A stretch of 64,000 nt of DNA from the NCBI RefSeq assembly GCF_000368085.1, contig NZ_KB849239.1, positions 2,580,170 to 2,644,169 on the forward strand. Direction: 5' to 3'. The notes beneath the pieces were generated by a model, which was not told where the DNA came from, made no database searches, and saw only the letters and a program-made list of their open reading frames with translations. The position numbers were made by a program, and so were the translations under genes. Within the stretch, counting starts at the first letter, position 1; every line of letters begins with the position of its first letter. This document shows positions 8,674 to 18,712 of the stretch, piece by piece. This DNA is from Acinetobacter nosocomialis NIPH 2119 (lineage in GTDB: Bacteria > Pseudomonadota > Gammaproteobacteria > Pseudomonadales > Moraxellaceae).

Positions 8674-10371
8674 ATGATGTTGGCTGACCCTAGCAAAAAA
8701 TACCGCCGTATGTACCAGCGAGTCGATTTACCAGATCGCCAATGGCCAAATAATGAAATTACAAAAGCGCCAATCTGGATGAGCACGGATTTACGTGATG
8801 GCAACCAAGCAATTTTTGAACCGATGAACATGGAACAAAAGTTCAAGATGTTTAAAATGCTTGTAAAAATCGGTTTTAAACATATTGAAATCGGCTTCCC
8901 TTCTGCATCTCAAATTGACTTCGATTTTACTCGTATGTTGATCGAAGAAAATCATATTCCGGATGATGTATACATTGAAGTTTTGGTACAGGCACGTGAT
9001 CATTTAATTGAGCGTACTTTTGAAGCTTTGGCAGGTGCTAAGCGCGCAATTGTGCATATTTATAACTCTAACTCTCCAACCTTCCGTCAAAAAGTGTTGA
9101 ATGTAGATGTTAATGGCGCAAAACAGTTGGCGGTGAATGCAGCTCAGAAAGTGAAAGAATATGCTGCGCAATATCCTGAAACTGACTGGATTTTCCAGTA
9201 CAGCCCAGAATGTTTCTCTGCAACTGAATTAGAAGTAGCGAAAGAAGTCTGTGATGCGGTTACAGAAATTTGGGATGCACGCCCAGATCATAAAGTTATT
9301 TTGAACTTACCTGCGACTGTCGAAGTTTCAACACCAAATGTTTATGCAGACCAAATCGAATGGATGCATCGTAATTTGGCACGTCGTGATGGTGTGATTA
9401 TTTCCGTTCACTGTCACAATGACCGTGGCTGTGGTATTGCCGCATCAGAACTTGCCATTATGGCGGGTGCCGACCGTGTTGAAGGTTGTGTGTTTGGTAA
9501 TGGTGAGCGTACAGGTAACGTTGACGTTGCAGCAATTGCATTGAACATGTACACCCAAGGTGTAGCGCCAGAGTTAGATTTCTCTAATATTAATGAAGTC
9601 ATTGCAACGGTTGAAGAATGTACTGGTTTGCCTGTACACCCTCGTCATCCATATGCAGGTGACTTGGTATTTACTGCATTCTCTGGTTCGCATCAAGATG
9701 CAATCAAAAAAGGCTTTGAATACCAGAAAAACGAAGAAATCTGGGATATGCCTTACTTACCAATCGACCCGAAAGATTTGGGCCGCGACTATGATGCTGT
9801 CATTCGTGTAAATAGTCAGTCTGGTAAAGGTGGTATCGCTTACTTATTAGAATCGAACTATAACGTTGTATTGCCTCGTCGCTTACAAATCGAATTTAGT
9901 CAGGTTGTTCAACAATATACTGATGAAAATGGTACAGAGATTAGTGCTAAACAAATCTGGACTTTATTTAAAGACACGTATGTTGAAGTGAAAAACCACC
10001 ATTACACGGTCAAAAACTATAAGTTATCTGACATTAATGGTACTCAAATTATTGAACTTGAGATTGATGTTGAAGGTGAAACTCAACAATTACGTGGCGA
10101 AGGTAATGGTCCAATCTCTGCATTCTTAAATGCACTTCAATTACCAATTGACGTATTGAACTATGAAGAACGTAGCATTAGTTCAGGTGCAAATGCCAAA
10201 GCATTAACCTTAATTGAACTTCAAGTGAAAGGTACAGGTAGAGGCTCATTTGGTGCAGGTGTTCACGACAACACAGTCACTTCATCTATTGAAGCCATTA
10301 TTGCATGTACCAACCGTTTGATTGATCAAGGTGTTTTAAGTACAGATCAGGTTGTTGCCGCCGCTGTTTAA
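8674..10371 (+). CDS. leuA: 2-isopropylmalate synthase, first step of leucine synthesis
   Basis: Enzyme of 565 residues that condenses acetyl-CoA with 2-oxoisovalerate. The catalytic HMGL-like barrel begins with [14 protein letters not shown] (metal-binding Asp) and contains HCHNDRGCG (metal ligands). The C-terminal regulatory LeuA-dimer domain (about 430-560, [12 protein letters not shown]) is where leucine feedback acts. The first part, [20 protein letters not shown], marks the long form of the enzyme. I place the start at the ATG at 8674, because AAGGAG lies 7 bp before it; the longer frame from a TTG at 8620 has no ribosome site. A leader peptide rich in Leu codons upstream suggests attenuation. 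Confidence 0.95.
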   Translation: MMLADPSKKYRRMYQRVDLPDRQWPNNEITKAPIWMSTDLRDGNQAIFEPMNMEQKFKMFKMLVKIGFKHIEIGFPSASQIDFDFTRMLIEENHIPDDVYIEVLVQARDHLIERTFEALAGAKRAIVHIYNSNSPTFRQKVLNVDVNGAKQLAVNAAQKVKEYAAQYPETDWIFQYSPECFSATELEVAKEVCDAVTEIWDARPDHKVILNLPATVEVSTPNVYADQIEWMHRNLARRDGVIISVHCHNDRGCGIAASELAIMAGADRVEGCVFGNGERTGNVDVAAIALNMYTQGVAPELDFSNINEVIATVEECTGLPVHPRHPYAGDLVFTAFSGSHQDAIKKGFEYQKNEEIWDMPYLPIDPKDLGRDYDAVIRVNSQSGKGGIAYLLESNYNVVLPRRLQIEFSQVVQQYTDENGTEISAKQIWTLFKDTYVEVKNHHYTVKNYKLSDINGTQIIELEIDVEGETQQLRGEGNGPISAFLNALQLPIDVLNYEERSISSGANAKALTLIELQVKGTGRGSFGAGVHDNTVTSSIEAIIACTNRLIDQGVLSTDQVVAAAV

Positions 10372-10389
10372 TTAAAAAAAAGACTTTGG

Positions 10390-10415
10390 AAAGGATACCT
10401 AGCTTGGTATCCTTT
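10390..10415 (+). terminator. Terminator after leuA
   Basis: Arms AAAGGATACC and GGTATCCTTT with loop TAGCTT, followed by CTTTTTATT. It overlaps the part that a longer metX frame (TTG at 10386) would translate, which argues that metX starts later. Confidence 0.88.
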
Positions 10416-10454
10416 CTTTTTATTCCTGAAAGATTTAAAAGGCGAAATGTTCCC

Positions 10455-11615
10455 GTGTCTTTTCCAGCTGACTCAGTGGGGTTAGTCACTCCGCAAAAGT
10501 TCCAATTTGAAGAACCCTTACATCTTGAATGTGGCCGTGTTTTACCGCGCTTTGAGTTAATGGTTGAAACTTACGGCACTTTAAATGCAGATAAATCAAA
10601 TGCGATTTTAATCTGCCATGCCCTTTCCGGACATCATCATGCAGCGGGTTATCACCATGAAGATGATAAAAAAGCTGGATGGTGGGATAGCTGTATTGGC
10701 CCGGGTAAGGCAATCGACACAAATAAATTTTTTGTAGTTGCACTCAACAATATTGGTGGATGTAGCGGATCGACCGGTCCAACTTCACCAAACCCTGAAA
10801 ATGACAATCGCCCTTATGGACCAGATTTCCCATTAGTAACGGTACGCGACTGGGTTAAAACTCAAGCCATGCTTTCTGATCGTTTAGGAGTAAGCGTTTG
10901 GTATGCAGTCGTTGGCGGTTCATTAGGGGGCATGCAAGCACTACAATGGTCGGTAGATTACCCTGACCGTTTACAAAAATGTGTCGTTATTGCCAGTGCG
11001 CCAAAACTTTCAGCACAAAATATTGCATTTAATGAAGTCGCACGTCAGTCAATTCTGTCTGACCCAGACTTCCATCATGGTCGTTATTTAGAAAATGACA
11101 GTTATCCAAAACGCGGTCTAATTTTGGCTCGTATGGTCGGCCATATTACCTATCTTTCTGAAGAAGCCATGAAACAAAAATTTGGTCGTGATTTAAAGTC
11201 CGGCAAGTTTATGTACGGTTTTGATGTCGAGTTTCAAGTTGAAAGTTATCTGCGTTATCAAGGTGAACAGTTTAGCCGTAACTTTGATGCCAATACTTAT
11301 CTGATTATGACCAAAGCTTTGGATTATTTTGATCCTTCGCGTGAGTACGGCCACTCGCTTACAGAAGCGATGAGTAAGACCAAATGTCAGTTTCTGATTG
11401 TCTCGTTCACCACTGACTGGCGTTTTGCACCAAGCCGTTCACAAGAAATTGTAGATGCACTCATTACCAACCATAAGCCGGTAAGTTACCTCGATATTGA
11501 TGCTGAACAAGGTCATGACTCGTTTTTATTCCCGATTCCTCTGTATGTCAAAACACTGCGCGCTTTCTTAGGCGGTGAAGAACATTTAAAATCGACATCA
11601 CTGGAGGCAAGCTAA
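10455..11615 (+). CDS. metX: Homoserine O-acyltransferase of methionine synthesis
   Basis: Alpha/beta-hydrolase-fold enzyme of 386 residues that activates L-homoserine by acylation. The nucleophile elbow [12 protein letters not shown] (Ser near 150) and the C-terminal EQGHDSF (His) are present. MetX proteins from several bacteria use succinyl-CoA rather than acetyl-CoA, and sequence alone does not settle it here. The start is taken as the GTG at 10455 ([11 protein letters not shown]...), because the frame before it runs through the leuA terminator. The stop overlaps the metW start by one base (TAATG), so translation is probably coupled. Confidence 0.93.
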   Translation: MSFPADSVGLVTPQKFQFEEPLHLECGRVLPRFELMVETYGTLNADKSNAILICHALSGHHHAAGYHHEDDKKAGWWDSCIGPGKAIDTNKFFVVALNNIGGCSGSTGPTSPNPENDNRPYGPDFPLVTVRDWVKTQAMLSDRLGVSVWYAVVGGSLGGMQALQWSVDYPDRLQKCVVIASAPKLSAQNIAFNEVARQSILSDPDFHHGRYLENDSYPKRGLILARMVGHITYLSEEAMKQKFGRDLKSGKFMYGFDVEFQVESYLRYQGEQFSRNFDANTYLIMTKALDYFDPSREYGHSLTEAMSKTKCQFLIVSFTTDWRFAPSRSQEIVDALITNHKPVSYLDIDAEQGHDSFLFPIPLYVKTLRAFLGGEEHLKSTSLEAS

Positions 11616-12208
11616 TGCGTATTGATCAACAACTGGCAGAAAAGTGGATTAAACCCGGCTCTAGCGTACTCGATTTAGGGTGTGGTGACGGTGAATTACT
11701 CGCTCATATGAGCCAAAAGCATCAAATTCGTGCTTATGGTTTAGAAATTGATCAAGAAAAGATTGCAATTGCCGTCAGTCGCGGGTTAAATATTATTCAA
11801 CAAGATTTGAATCTCGGTTTGAGCCGTTTTGCCGACCAGTCTTTTGACTATGTGGTTATGGCACAGGCTTTGCAAGCCGTAGATGCACCCGATGTTTTAT
11901 TAAGAGACATGGTGCGTGTGGGTAAACAGGCTATTATTACTTTTCCAAACTTTGCGCATTGGAAGACTCGCTCTTTTCTAGCATTAAAAGGAATGATGCC
12001 TGTATCGGATGCTCTACCATATATGTGGTATAACACCCCCAACATTCATTTATGTACGTTTAAAGATTTCGAAGCACTATGTGCGGAAAATCAAATACAA
12101 ATTATTAATCGACTCGCCGTCAATGGAAACCAGCAGGGAAGCCTGTTAAGCAAACATGTTCCGAATTTGTTTGGTGAAGTCGCTATTTATCGAGTGAGTG
12201 CACTATGA
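11615..12208 (+). CDS. metW: MetW, methyltransferase-like methionine synthesis protein
   Basis: SAM-binding Rossmann-fold protein of 197 residues with motif I VLDLGCGDGELL (about residue 20). MetW is encoded with metX in many proteobacteria, and the pair is needed for methionine synthesis; its biochemical role is thought to be as a partner of MetX. It overlaps metX by one base on its left side. Its TGA overlaps the ATG of the Sel1 gene (ATGA), so the three genes form a tight operon. Confidence 0.93.
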   Translation: MRIDQQLAEKWIKPGSSVLDLGCGDGELLAHMSQKHQIRAYGLEIDQEKIAIAVSRGLNIIQQDLNLGLSRFADQSFDYVVMAQALQAVDAPDVLLRDMVRVGKQAIITFPNFAHWKTRSFLALKGMMPVSDALPYMWYNTPNIHLCTFKDFEALCAENQIQIINRLAVNGNQQGSLLSKHVPNLFGEVAIYRVSAL

Positions 12209-12792
12209 AAAAGACATTATTTAGCACACTAATTGCAGGACTGCTAAGTATGCAGGCTCATGCAGATTATATCGCCCAGCCACAATCGGTTGCGAGCCAG
12301 GCTGCGCGCTTCTCCACAATGGGGATTCATGACCTTCAAAAAGCAGCTCAAGCGGGTCAAGCTGGCGCACAATTTTATCTTGGAACACGTTACCAATACG
12401 GTAAAGATGTAGCAAAAGACGATAAACAAGCTTTTACTTGGTTCAAAGCTGCTGCTGACCAAGGCCTTTCACCTGCGCAATTAAATGTTGGCCGTATGTA
12501 CGCCGATGGTATTGGCGTTAAGAAAGATGAGTCTATGGCTCGTAAGTATTTCGAAAAAGCGGCAAGTAACGGCGATAACCGTGCAAGCTATAACCTTGCG
12601 ATGATGGAAGAGCAAAAGAAAAACTACGTAGGTGCTTACCAGTGGTATGAGCTTTCAACTCGTGATGGCATGCTCGACAATAAAGTAATTAGCTTATCTG
12701 AAGGTAAAAAGACGGCTCTTGCTGCAAACTTAACTCAAGAGCAAATCCGTATGGCACGCGACCGCGCGGATAAATGGATTCAAGCACAATAA
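12205..12792 (+). CDS. Exported Sel1-repeat protein
   Basis: Protein of 195 residues with a cleavable signal peptide (MKKTLFSTLIAGLLSMQAHA, cut before DYIAQ). Two to three Sel1/TPR-like repeats follow, with the pattern AQFYLGTRYQYGKDVAKD and AQLNVGRMYADGIGVKKD, and then a degenerate one. Such alpha-solenoids act as protein-interaction scaffolds; no specific role can be named. It is translationally coupled to metW by an ATGA overlap, so its expression follows methionine genes although the function need not. Confidence 0.85.
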   Translation: MKKTLFSTLIAGLLSMQAHADYIAQPQSVASQAARFSTMGIHDLQKAAQAGQAGAQFYLGTRYQYGKDVAKDDKQAFTWFKAAADQGLSPAQLNVGRMYADGIGVKKDESMARKYFEKAASNGDNRASYNLAMMEEQKKNYVGAYQWYELSTRDGMLDNKVISLSEGKKTALAANLTQEQIRMARDRADKWIQAQ

Positions 12793-12814
12793 TAATCCAG
12801 CTTATACTTACTCG

Positions 12815-12857
12815 ACTAAAACCACCTTATATCACCTATAAGGTGGTTTTAGTTTTT
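12815..12857 (+). terminator. Terminator of the metX-metW-sel1 operon
   Basis: Sixteen-base arms (ACTAAAACCACCTTAT and its perfect complement) with a 7-nt loop, followed by TTTTT. Confidence 0.92.
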
Positions 12858-12959
12858 AAGCTTCTAATTTTATATTCTATTTGTTTTGCTCTATATCCCC
12901 TTTCAAAAAACACGTAACATAGCTCACGTTCAATATTGGTTATAAAGTTTGGTTATCTT

Positions 12960-13586
12960 ATGTCTACCCCACATTGGTTTGATCAGGGCTCTTTAGTCCT
13001 TGCAAGTAATAACAAAGGTAAAGTCGCAGAGTTTGAAAAACTTTTTGAACAGCTTAAGTTACCTGTAGAAATTATTCCTCAAGGTCGCCTTAATATTCCC
13101 GACGCCATTGAAGACGGCTTAAGCTTTATTGAAAATGCCATTATTAAAGCACGTCATGCCTCTAAAATTTCAGGGAAACCTGCTATGGCTGATGACTCAG
13201 GTATTTGTGTTCCGGTTTTAGGTGGTGCACCTGGTATTTATTCAGCACGCTATGCTGGAGAACATGGTGACGATGCAGCTAATAATGCCAAGTTATTAAA
13301 TGATCTTTTGCCATTTCGTAAAAATGGAGAAGTGATTGAAGGTATGTTTGTGTGCGTACTTGCTTTAGTGACTCATGCGGAAGATCCATTACCACAAATT
13401 TTCCAAGGCATTTGGCATGGTGAAATTTTAGAAGCACCACGCGGTGAAAATGGTTTTGGTTATGACCCACTGTTCTGGTTGCCAGAGCTACAAGTTTCTA
13501 GCGCTGAGTTGTCTAAAGAAGAAAAAAATAAGATTAGTCATCGTGGACAAGCGATGCAGTTATTTAGAGAGAGTTTACAGAAGTAA
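12960..13586 (+). CDS. rdgB: RdgB/HAM1-family XTP/dITP diphosphatase
   Basis: House-cleaning nucleotidase of 208 residues that hydrolyses non-canonical purine triphosphates (XTP, dITP) to monophosphates. The signature SLVLASNNKGKVAEF at the N-terminus binds the triphosphate, ADDSGICV holds the catalytic Asp, and the C-terminal part has NGFGYDPLF and SHRGQAM, as in the family. I use the ATG at 12960; the longer frame from TTG at 12936 adds eight residues that the family lacks. It stands alone after the methionine operon. Confidence 0.94.
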   Translation: MSTPHWFDQGSLVLASNNKGKVAEFEKLFEQLKLPVEIIPQGRLNIPDAIEDGLSFIENAIIKARHASKISGKPAMADDSGICVPVLGGAPGIYSARYAGEHGDDAANNAKLLNDLLPFRKNGEVIEGMFVCVLALVTHAEDPLPQIFQGIWHGEILEAPRGENGFGYDPLFWLPELQVSSAELSKEEKNKISHRGQAMQLFRESLQK

Positions 13587-13645
13587 GCTGATCATATAGC
13601 CACAATATGCAGCGTTAAAACATATTAAGCTTTGTATAGGCAAAC

Positions 13646-13746
13646 CTTACTTTTCAAAGATGAAAAGTAAGCAAAAATCTTTTGTTAGACTGATGGTACG
13701 TTCATGTACCACAGTCTAACTGGCGGCATCCATGCCGCCTTCGCAC
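13646..13746 (-). repeat. Dispersed structured repeat, copy A
   Basis: Three perfect stems in a row. Read on the minus strand: GGCGGCAT/ATGCCGCC; GTTAGACT/AGTCTAAC enclosing GGTAC/GTACC; CTTACTTTTCA/TGAAAAGTAAG. The same three-stem layout, with compensatory base changes, occurs on the plus strand at 50333-50463. It lies between two converging genes, in the direction of and 36 bp after the AEC transporter gene. Confidence 0.75.
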
Positions 13747-13782
13747 CAGCGAGTGTAGAGGAACTTAGAATTAAATAATTAA

Positions 13783-14658
13783 TTATACGAACAAGTGTAA
13801 AAACACTGCATAAATCGCAATACACACACAACTCACAATCGTCCCTGATGCGATATAAGCCGCAGATCTACCCGTCCCTTGATAATGTGTTTCCAGAGCT
13901 ACAATATTGGCTGCCGGTGGCAAACAAAACATTAAAAACATTACACCAATATGCTGATTTATATTTGGAATCGGTAAAAATCTATAACTTAATCCACAAA
14001 GTACAAATCCACAGGCTACTTTAAATGTTTGAGCCTTCGTACTGTAAATTAAATCTTTTGCATAAACTCTGGTACGGCGTAGCCACATTCCAAGCACACA
14101 CATACCTGCGAAAGTCATCGCAAATTTAGCAACCTCATAAACCCAATGTATAGCAGGGCTTTCGATATGCTGGGCCCCTAACAGTCTGAGCACAACAGCA
14201 CAAAATATTGATATACAAGGTGGCGACGTTAAAACCTTTTTTAATATATTGAGCTTACTTTGCGGTGCCGTAGTAACGGCAGTCACAGCCCAAGCATTGC
14301 CAAAAAGCGACATTCCAATATATAAAGCGACAATTGGAGCAGTTGCTTCAGGGCCAAATAAAGCCATAGCGAACGGAAAACCAAGCCATCCCATATTGGT
14401 ATAACTGACGCAAAGCGCCAATAAGCGGTCTTTAAATAAAGCCAAATAGGCAAAGAAAATAATAAACGCTGATCCAAAACTAAAGAGCATTAAGCTCAAA
14501 CTTCCCGATTGATAAAAGACCATGTTGTAAATAATTACAACTGGAATCAGGAGTCGTGCAAGCCAAGCTGAAAGAATAGGTTTTACGGTTTCTGAAATGG
14601 AGGTCTGAGCAAGTAGAAGTCCTGTGATAAATGCCAATACAGGCAGTAGTAATGCCAC
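13783..14658 (-). CDS. AEC-family (auxin efflux carrier type) transporter
   Basis: Inner-membrane protein of 291 residues with about ten hydrophobic segments in two five-helix halves, as in the AEC/MleP family. Members export or exchange organic anions such as malate; the substrate here cannot be read from the sequence. The C-terminal half contains VMFLMFCLPPAANIVALE, a motif common in the family. The start is GTG at 14658 with GAGGAGAG just upstream. It is a single gene, divergent from tatA. Confidence 0.85.
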   Translation of the reverse strand: MALLLPVLAFITGLLLAQTSISETVKPILSAWLARLLIPVVIIYNMVFYQSGSLSLMLFSFGSAFIIFFAYLALFKDRLLALCVSYTNMGWLGFPFAMALFGPEATAPIVALYIGMSLFGNAWAVTAVTTAPQSKLNILKKVLTSPPCISIFCAVVLRLLGAQHIESPAIHWVYEVAKFAMTFAGMCVLGMWLRRTRVYAKDLIYSTKAQTFKVACGFVLCGLSYRFLPIPNINQHIGVMFLMFCLPPAANIVALETHYQGTGRSAAYIASGTIVSCVCIAIYAVFLHLFV

Positions 14659-14826
14659 GCTCTCTCCTCTCGCTCGTCAAAATCAGCTTGTTATGCTACA
14701 CCTTTTAATTTTGAAATGTATGGTCTATTTCAAGTAAATTCATCTAAGAAAGAAGCTCAATAAAACTTAAAAATCCTTCCAAAAAATATCTTTTAAAAAC
14801 TGATCATAAGTGTCTACTTATAAATA

Positions 14827-15129
<303 letters not shown>

Positions 15130-15140
15130 AGGTTTGACCC

Positions 15141-15578
15141 ATGCTTGATGTAGGAATGACAGAGCTACTCTGTTTTGCAATTATTGCAATTTTAGTTTTA
15201 GGTCCAGATAAGCTTCCCGAAGCTGCACGCTTTGCAGGCCGCTGGTATGTTCGACTGAAACGCTATATTACCAATCTGCAAAACGAGATTGATCAGGAGC
15301 TGCGTCTTTCTGAGTTCCGCAAAGAAATGCAAGAGGAACTTAACCGCATCGAAGCATTGGAACGAAAAGTACAGCAACAGCTTGAAGAAATACAAAAACA
15401 GCAGATTTCAGAACATTTAGAAGTTACTGAAACGCCTAAAACAACACCAAAGCCTATTCGGAAATGTATTCCTATATCAGACCATTACAAAGTACCGTAT
15501 GTTGCTAAACCTACGCCTTTAGTGACTCAAACTGATATTGCAGAAACATCTCCTGTTGAATTGAAGATTGCCGTATGA
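15141..15578 (+). CDS. tatB: TatB, receptor component of the Tat system
   Basis: Protein of 145 residues: one N-terminal membrane helix (MTELLCFAIIAILVLGPDKLP, with the conserved Gly-Pro hinge), then a long charged amphipathic/coiled region (about 35-95) and a loose Pro/Thr-rich tail. TatB with TatC recognises twin-arginine signal peptides. It follows tatA by 11 bp, and its stop overlaps the tatC start by four bases (ATGA). Confidence 0.94.
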   Translation: MLDVGMTELLCFAIIAILVLGPDKLPEAARFAGRWYVRLKRYITNLQNEIDQELRLSEFRKEMQEELNRIEALERKVQQQLEEIQKQQISEHLEVTETPKTTPKPIRKCIPISDHYKVPYVAKPTPLVTQTDIAETSPVELKIAV

Positions 15579-16345
15579 ACCAACTGCCTTCAACCACTGT
15601 AAATAGTCAAGAAAACTTAGACCAAATGCCAATCATGAATCATTTGGTTGTTTTAAGACGCCATTTATTCAGGATTGTAGGGGTAACATTATTCTTATTC
15701 TTTTGTTTATTACCCTTTCGAAATAATACTTACCAATTATTATCTGAGCCTTTAAGGTTACAACTCCCTGCATCATCGTCAATGATTGCAACAGATGTAA
15801 CAGCAACCTTTATGGCACCATTTAAACTTAATTTATTTGTCGCACTTATGCTTGCAATGCCATTTATTCTTTATGAAATATGGTCTTTTGTTCGCCCTGC
15901 GCTTTATCAAAAAGAACGCCATTTAGCGCTACCGTTACTGATTGGTAGTATTGTCCTATTTTATGCAGGTGTCGCTTTTGCTTATTACATTACCTTGCCT
16001 GCCATATTACATTTCTTTATTAGCGTTTCACCTGAAACAGTAGCACCAATGACCGATATTAATAGTTATTTAAGCTTCTGTTTAAAGCTATTTTTGGTAT
16101 TTGGTGTGACCTTTGAGATTCCTATCGCGACCTTGCTACTCATTTTGATTGGTGTAGTAAATACGCAAAGCCTTGCTGAAAAAAGACGTTTTATTATTGT
16201 GGGCTGTTTTTTTGTTGCAATGTTTATTACTCCACCAGATGCGATTTCAATGGTGATGTTAGCTATTCCAATGTGGTTACTTTTTGAAATAGGCCTACTG
16301 TTCGGTAAGATTCTTGAGAAGAGAAAAAGCCAGACTGCTGAATAA
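15575..16345 (+). CDS. tatC: TatC, multispanning receptor of the Tat system
   Basis: Inner-membrane protein of 256 residues with six hydrophobic helices. The N-terminal cytosolic stretch MNHLVVLRRHLFRI carries the signal-peptide-binding region, and the pattern EIWSFVRPALYQKER in the first cytoplasmic loop is the TatC signature. The C-terminus is short and charged. It completes the tatABC operon. The two downstream genes encode Tat substrates. Confidence 0.95.
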   Translation: MNQLPSTTVNSQENLDQMPIMNHLVVLRRHLFRIVGVTLFLFFCLLPFRNNTYQLLSEPLRLQLPASSSMIATDVTATFMAPFKLNLFVALMLAMPFILYEIWSFVRPALYQKERHLALPLLIGSIVLFYAGVAFAYYITLPAILHFFISVSPETVAPMTDINSYLSFCLKLFLVFGVTFEIPIATLLLILIGVVNTQSLAEKRRFIIVGCFFVAMFITPPDAISMVMLAIPMWLLFEIGLLFGKILEKRKSQTAE

Positions 16346-16361
16346 TTTAAAACTTCTCTTT

Positions 16362-16392
16362 AAAAGCCCGAATATTAAAATTTGGGCTTTTT
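16362..16392 (+). terminator. Terminator after tatC
   Basis: Arms AAAAGCCC and GGGCTTTT with a 14-nt AT-rich loop, followed by T. It separates tatABC from the phosphatase gene, which therefore has its own promoter. Confidence 0.8.
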
Positions 16393-16426
16393 ACTTTTAA
16401 ATCGTCTTAATTAATCAAACCATAAA

Positions 16427-16482
16427 CTGTCTTCAAAGTGACTTAAAAATGTAAGAAAAGTGTCATTTCCAATCCATAGAAT
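16427..16482 (+). promoter_or_regulatory. Pho-box-like repeats and -10 of the first PhoX gene
   Basis: CTGTCTT, GTGACTT, ATGTAAG and GTGTCAT occur at an exact 11-bp period (16427-16466). TAGAAT at 16477-16482 is a good -10, ten bases after the last repeat, the spacing expected when PhoB replaces a -35 box. Confidence 0.7.
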
Positions 16483-16521
16483 CGACTCAACAAATATACA
16501 CACAAAAGTTACGGATTTATT

Positions 16522-18507
16522 ATGACAACTGCTTCTAACCACCCAACACGTCGCGATATTTTAAAATGGTTTACGGGGATTCCTTTTCTTCCATTAGGTG
16601 CGATGGCTACGGCAGCAACGTTAGCAGGCTGTAATGACAGCAATAATGATTCAGATGTTGTTACTCCACCACCAACAGTAAACTTTAAAAACGCAACCTT
16701 TACATCAATGGCAGCGCCATCTTTAGCTAACCCAGCGGCGATGGCAACCACAACTGTTGCATCAAGCCTTTCAATTAATTGGGAAGATGGCTCAAAAACT
16801 GACTACACATTAGCGTATAAGCCTTTCTTTACCACAGGTGATTTGGTTGCAGACGGTAAAGGTGGAAAAATTCTAGCGGGTGGATATGTTGATATTAATA
16901 ATCAACCAATTATTGATAAGTCAAAACCAGGTCAAGAACGTCAATTCTTCTCTGACTGTCCGGACGGAAGCTCTTTAATTAGCTTTAAACAAGCAACAGG
17001 CCGTGACTTTACCGATGCAGACAAACAAGCTTTAGGTGTTACTGGCAACCCTGTATTTCACGTAGTTCAATTTGAATATACGACTCGTGACCAAAGCTTA
17101 GCGTCTATGTATGGTTTACTACCATCTCCAATTGCAATTTTAACTTTAGACCAAGACCCTAAAACTGGTCATTTAACCCTTGTTAAATACCACAATGTCG
17201 ATACCTCTAAAGTAAACGGTTTATGGATCACGTGTGGTGCAAGTTTATCTCCATGGGGAACTCACCTGTCGAGTGAAGAATATGAACCAGATGCAAACAA
17301 TGTTGCTGGAAGCTATTTACCAGTATTTAGCAAAAACTTATTTGGCGACAGTACAAAAGGTAATCCTTACCACTACGGTCACTTACCAGAAGTTACTGTA
17401 AATACGGATGGTACAGGTTCAATCAAAAAACATTACTGTTTAGGTCGTATCTCTCACGAACTTATTCAAGTTATGCCAGATAACCGCACTGCATTGATGG
17501 GTGATGATGCAACAAATGGCGGTTTATTCATGTTTGTTGCAGATAAAGAAAAAGACTTATCTGCGGGTACGCTCTATGTAGCTAAATGGAAGCAAACCTC
17601 AGGCGTAGGTGCTGGTGCCGGTGATATTTCGTGGATTAACCTTGGTCATGCAACAAGTGCTGAAGTAAAGAGCTGGGCTGATCAATATAAGATTACCGAC
17701 CTGATGGATGTAAAAACGTCTGATCCAAAAGATGCAAGCTACACCAAAATCCGTTATAGCGGTAAAGACAACTGGGTAAAACTTGTACCTGGTAAAGAAC
17801 GTGAAGCGGCTTTCTTAGAAACGCATCGTTATGCAGCCTTGGTTGGTGCAAGTATGGGCTTTACTAAGATGGAAGGCACAACTGTAAATATCAAAGATAA
17901 AATCGCTTACTCTGCGATGTCTTATGTACAGTCTTCTATGGTTGATAAAACTACTGATATTCAAGTACAAGGTCCAAAAGCTGGTGCAATTTACGCACAT
18001 ACGTTAAAAGGCAGCCAAGTTGATAACAAAGGTCAGCTTATTAACAGTGAATGGGTATCGACTCATATGGAACCACCTGCAGCTTTAGTGGGTGAAGACC
18101 TAACAACTGCTGATGCTTTAGGTAATACTGCAAATGCAGATAAAATTGCCAACCCAGATAACATTAAGTTCTCTGAAAATTTACGTACCCTCTTCATTGG
18201 TGAAGATAGTGGTATGCATGTAAATAACTTCTTATGGGCATATAATGTTGATACCAAACAATTAAGCCGTATCTTATCAACACCTGCTGGCGCAGAATCT
18301 ACAGGTTTGCACGCAGTTGACTCTGTAAATGGTTGGACTTATATCATGAGTAACTTCCAGCACCCTGGTGACTGGGAATCTCCATTACACGATAAAGTAA
18401 AAGCAACTCTTGATCCTCTTGTTCGTGCAAACTACAAAGATCGTTTTGCAGCAGCAGTTGGTTATATTACAGCTGACCCTATAGCACCATCTGTTGTGAA
18501 GAAATAA
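16522..18507 (+). CDS. PhoX-family phosphatase, Tat-exported lipoprotein (first copy)
   Basis: Protein of 661 residues of the PhoX/DUF839 family: calcium- and iron-dependent alkaline phosphatases that release phosphate from organic esters outside the cytoplasm. The signal is twin-arginine (TRRDILKW, residues 9-16) followed by a hydrophobic stretch and a lipobox LAGC (Cys near 38), so it is probably a Tat-exported lipoprotein. The motif CGASLSPWGTHLSSEE (Cys 238) matches the metal-binding segment of the family, where the Cys binds iron. It lies directly after tatABC and carries Pho-box-like repeats. It is more divergent than its neighbour, so substrate range is uncertain. Confidence 0.85.
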   Translation: MTTASNHPTRRDILKWFTGIPFLPLGAMATAATLAGCNDSNNDSDVVTPPPTVNFKNATFTSMAAPSLANPAAMATTTVASSLSINWEDGSKTDYTLAYKPFFTTGDLVADGKGGKILAGGYVDINNQPIIDKSKPGQERQFFSDCPDGSSLISFKQATGRDFTDADKQALGVTGNPVFHVVQFEYTTRDQSLASMYGLLPSPIAILTLDQDPKTGHLTLVKYHNVDTSKVNGLWITCGASLSPWGTHLSSEEYEPDANNVAGSYLPVFSKNLFGDSTKGNPYHYGHLPEVTVNTDGTGSIKKHYCLGRISHELIQVMPDNRTALMGDDATNGGLFMFVADKEKDLSAGTLYVAKWKQTSGVGAGAGDISWINLGHATSAEVKSWADQYKITDLMDVKTSDPKDASYTKIRYSGKDNWVKLVPGKEREAAFLETHRYAALVGASMGFTKMEGTTVNIKDKIAYSAMSYVQSSMVDKTTDIQVQGPKAGAIYAHTLKGSQVDNKGQLINSEWVSTHMEPPAALVGEDLTTADALGNTANADKIANPDNIKFSENLRTLFIGEDSGMHVNNFLWAYNVDTKQLSRILSTPAGAESTGLHAVDSVNGWTYIMSNFQHPGDWESPLHDKVKATLDPLVRANYKDRFAAAVGYITADPIAPSVVKK

Positions 18508-18522
18508 TTCTTAGCGCAACTC

Positions 18523-18553
18523 AAAAGAAGCCTGCCTTATGCAGGTTTCTTTT
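18523..18553 (+). terminator. Terminator after the first PhoX gene
   Basis: Arms AAAAGAAGCCTGC and GCAGGTTTCTTTT (one G-T pair) with loop CTTAT. Confidence 0.85.
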
Positions 18554-18611
18554 ATTTAAAAGCATTTATAAAAATAAAAAGCCCTTTTCTTTTTTGACTA
18601 AACGATCAAAT

Positions 18612-18651
18612 TTTTCATTAAGTTATCATTAAAACGTCAAGACCTCGTCAT
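18612..18651 (+). promoter_or_regulatory. Pho-box-like repeats upstream of the second PhoX gene
   Basis: TTTTCAT, TTATCAT, ACGTCAA and TCGTCAT at an exact 11-bp period. Weaker than the other two sites base by base, but the phasing and position are the same. No clear -10 follows (best is TAAGCT). Confidence 0.55.
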
Positions 18652-18712
18652 ATTCAAAATTTAAGCTAATCAAGACTTTTAGAAAAAACTTATTTTGAAT
18701 TAGGAATTTAAT

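Noticed and set aside
10386..10454. Longer metX starting at TTG
   Set aside because: The extension is made of the leuA terminator hairpin.
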